Shown: piece by piece, positions 63,957-64,000 of the stretch
Position numbering within the stretch: position 1 is the first letter of the stretch
How the letters are laid out: every line of letters begins with the position of its first letter
From: Pediococcus argentinicus
GTDB taxonomy: Bacteria; Bacillota; Bacilli; Lactobacillales; Lactobacillaceae
Length of the DNA stretch: 64,000 bases
NCBI RefSeq assembly: GCF_001437605.1
Contig: NZ_JQCQ01000002.1
Span: 39,320 to 103,319 of the forward strand
Direction of reading: 5' to 3'
Notes under the pieces: generated by a model
What the model was told of the DNA's origin: nothing
Seen by the model: only the letters and a program-made list of their open reading frames with translations
Database searches by the model: none
Translations under genes and position numbers: made by a program

Positions 63957-64000
63957 CTACAAACTCATTTTTAACCCGAATTTAAAATTGAAGTGCAACA

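Noticed and set aside
63957..64000. Possible end of a transposase gene at the right edge (minus-strand frames ending VALQF or LHFNFKFG)
   Set aside because: The edge resembled IS30-type ends on first reading, but only about 40 bases are visible and no motif can confirm it.

Overview
The window is a low-GC, Gram-positive chromosome segment, almost certainly from a lactic acid bacterium (Lactobacillaceae). The evidence is the metG-tatD-rnmV-ksgA-veg-ispE housekeeping block, a class II (degradative-type) HMG-CoA reductase, HelD, a trpS T-box, teichoic-acid genes, CodB/CodA and strong Shine-Dalgarno sites. The genus cannot be fixed from this window. No tRNA, rRNA, CRISPR array, complete insertion sequence or phage gene was seen. 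Most genes lie on the minus strand; the plus-strand exceptions are the DtxR-like fragment, the cation exporter, lepB, the YbhB-like gene, gtcA-like, pspC-like and helD.

Region by region. 0-2.7 kb: the tail of a DtxR-like regulator overlaps a CDF metal exporter, followed by an RpiB/LacAB-type isomerase, signal peptidase I and an unlisted 56-residue membrane peptide. 2.7-5.7 kb: an acyl-CoA dehydrogenase-etfB-etfA operon behind a Rex/cre-like palindrome. 5.8-8.4 kb: gluconate-kinase-like and glycerate kinase genes. 8.4-11.3 kb: exoA-ligA. 11.3-14.6 kb: an ABC exporter operon ending in its own TetR-type repressor, with operator palindromes on the promoter. 14.7-18.2 kb: a secreted serine hydrolase with a one-base frameshift at its 3' end, then small stress or unknown genes.

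18.2-36 kb is a cell-envelope glycopolymer locus. It holds a YfhO/GT-C-like membrane protein, a giant GT2-TagF-TagF fusion, the TagGH exporter, a separate TagB/TagF-type transferase, two 965-residue LtaS-like proteins flanking a bactoprenol-glucosyltransferase-like GT2, and a GtrA/GtcA-like flippase. Together these could make, export and decorate teichoic-acid-like polymers. The CsbB-like, GtcA-like and YfhO-like members match the three-part scheme for glycosylating polymers outside the cell.

36-48.6 kb is housekeeping: ispE, veg, ksgA, rnmV, tatD, metG, a DUF72 protein, a HEXXH protein coupled to mvaA and ppx/gppA, and trpS under a Trp-specifying T-box. 48.9-56 kb: helD, then pyc-aspartate aminotransferase, which links pyruvate through oxaloacetate to aspartate. 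56-61.2 kb: one four-gene unit combining a compatible-solute ABC importer, a disulfide-reductase-like flavoprotein and a cation/proton antiporter. 61.2-63.9 kb: codB-codA for cytosine uptake and deamination. Two large multi-stem inverted-repeat elements sit between convergent genes at 44.1 and 51.3 kb.
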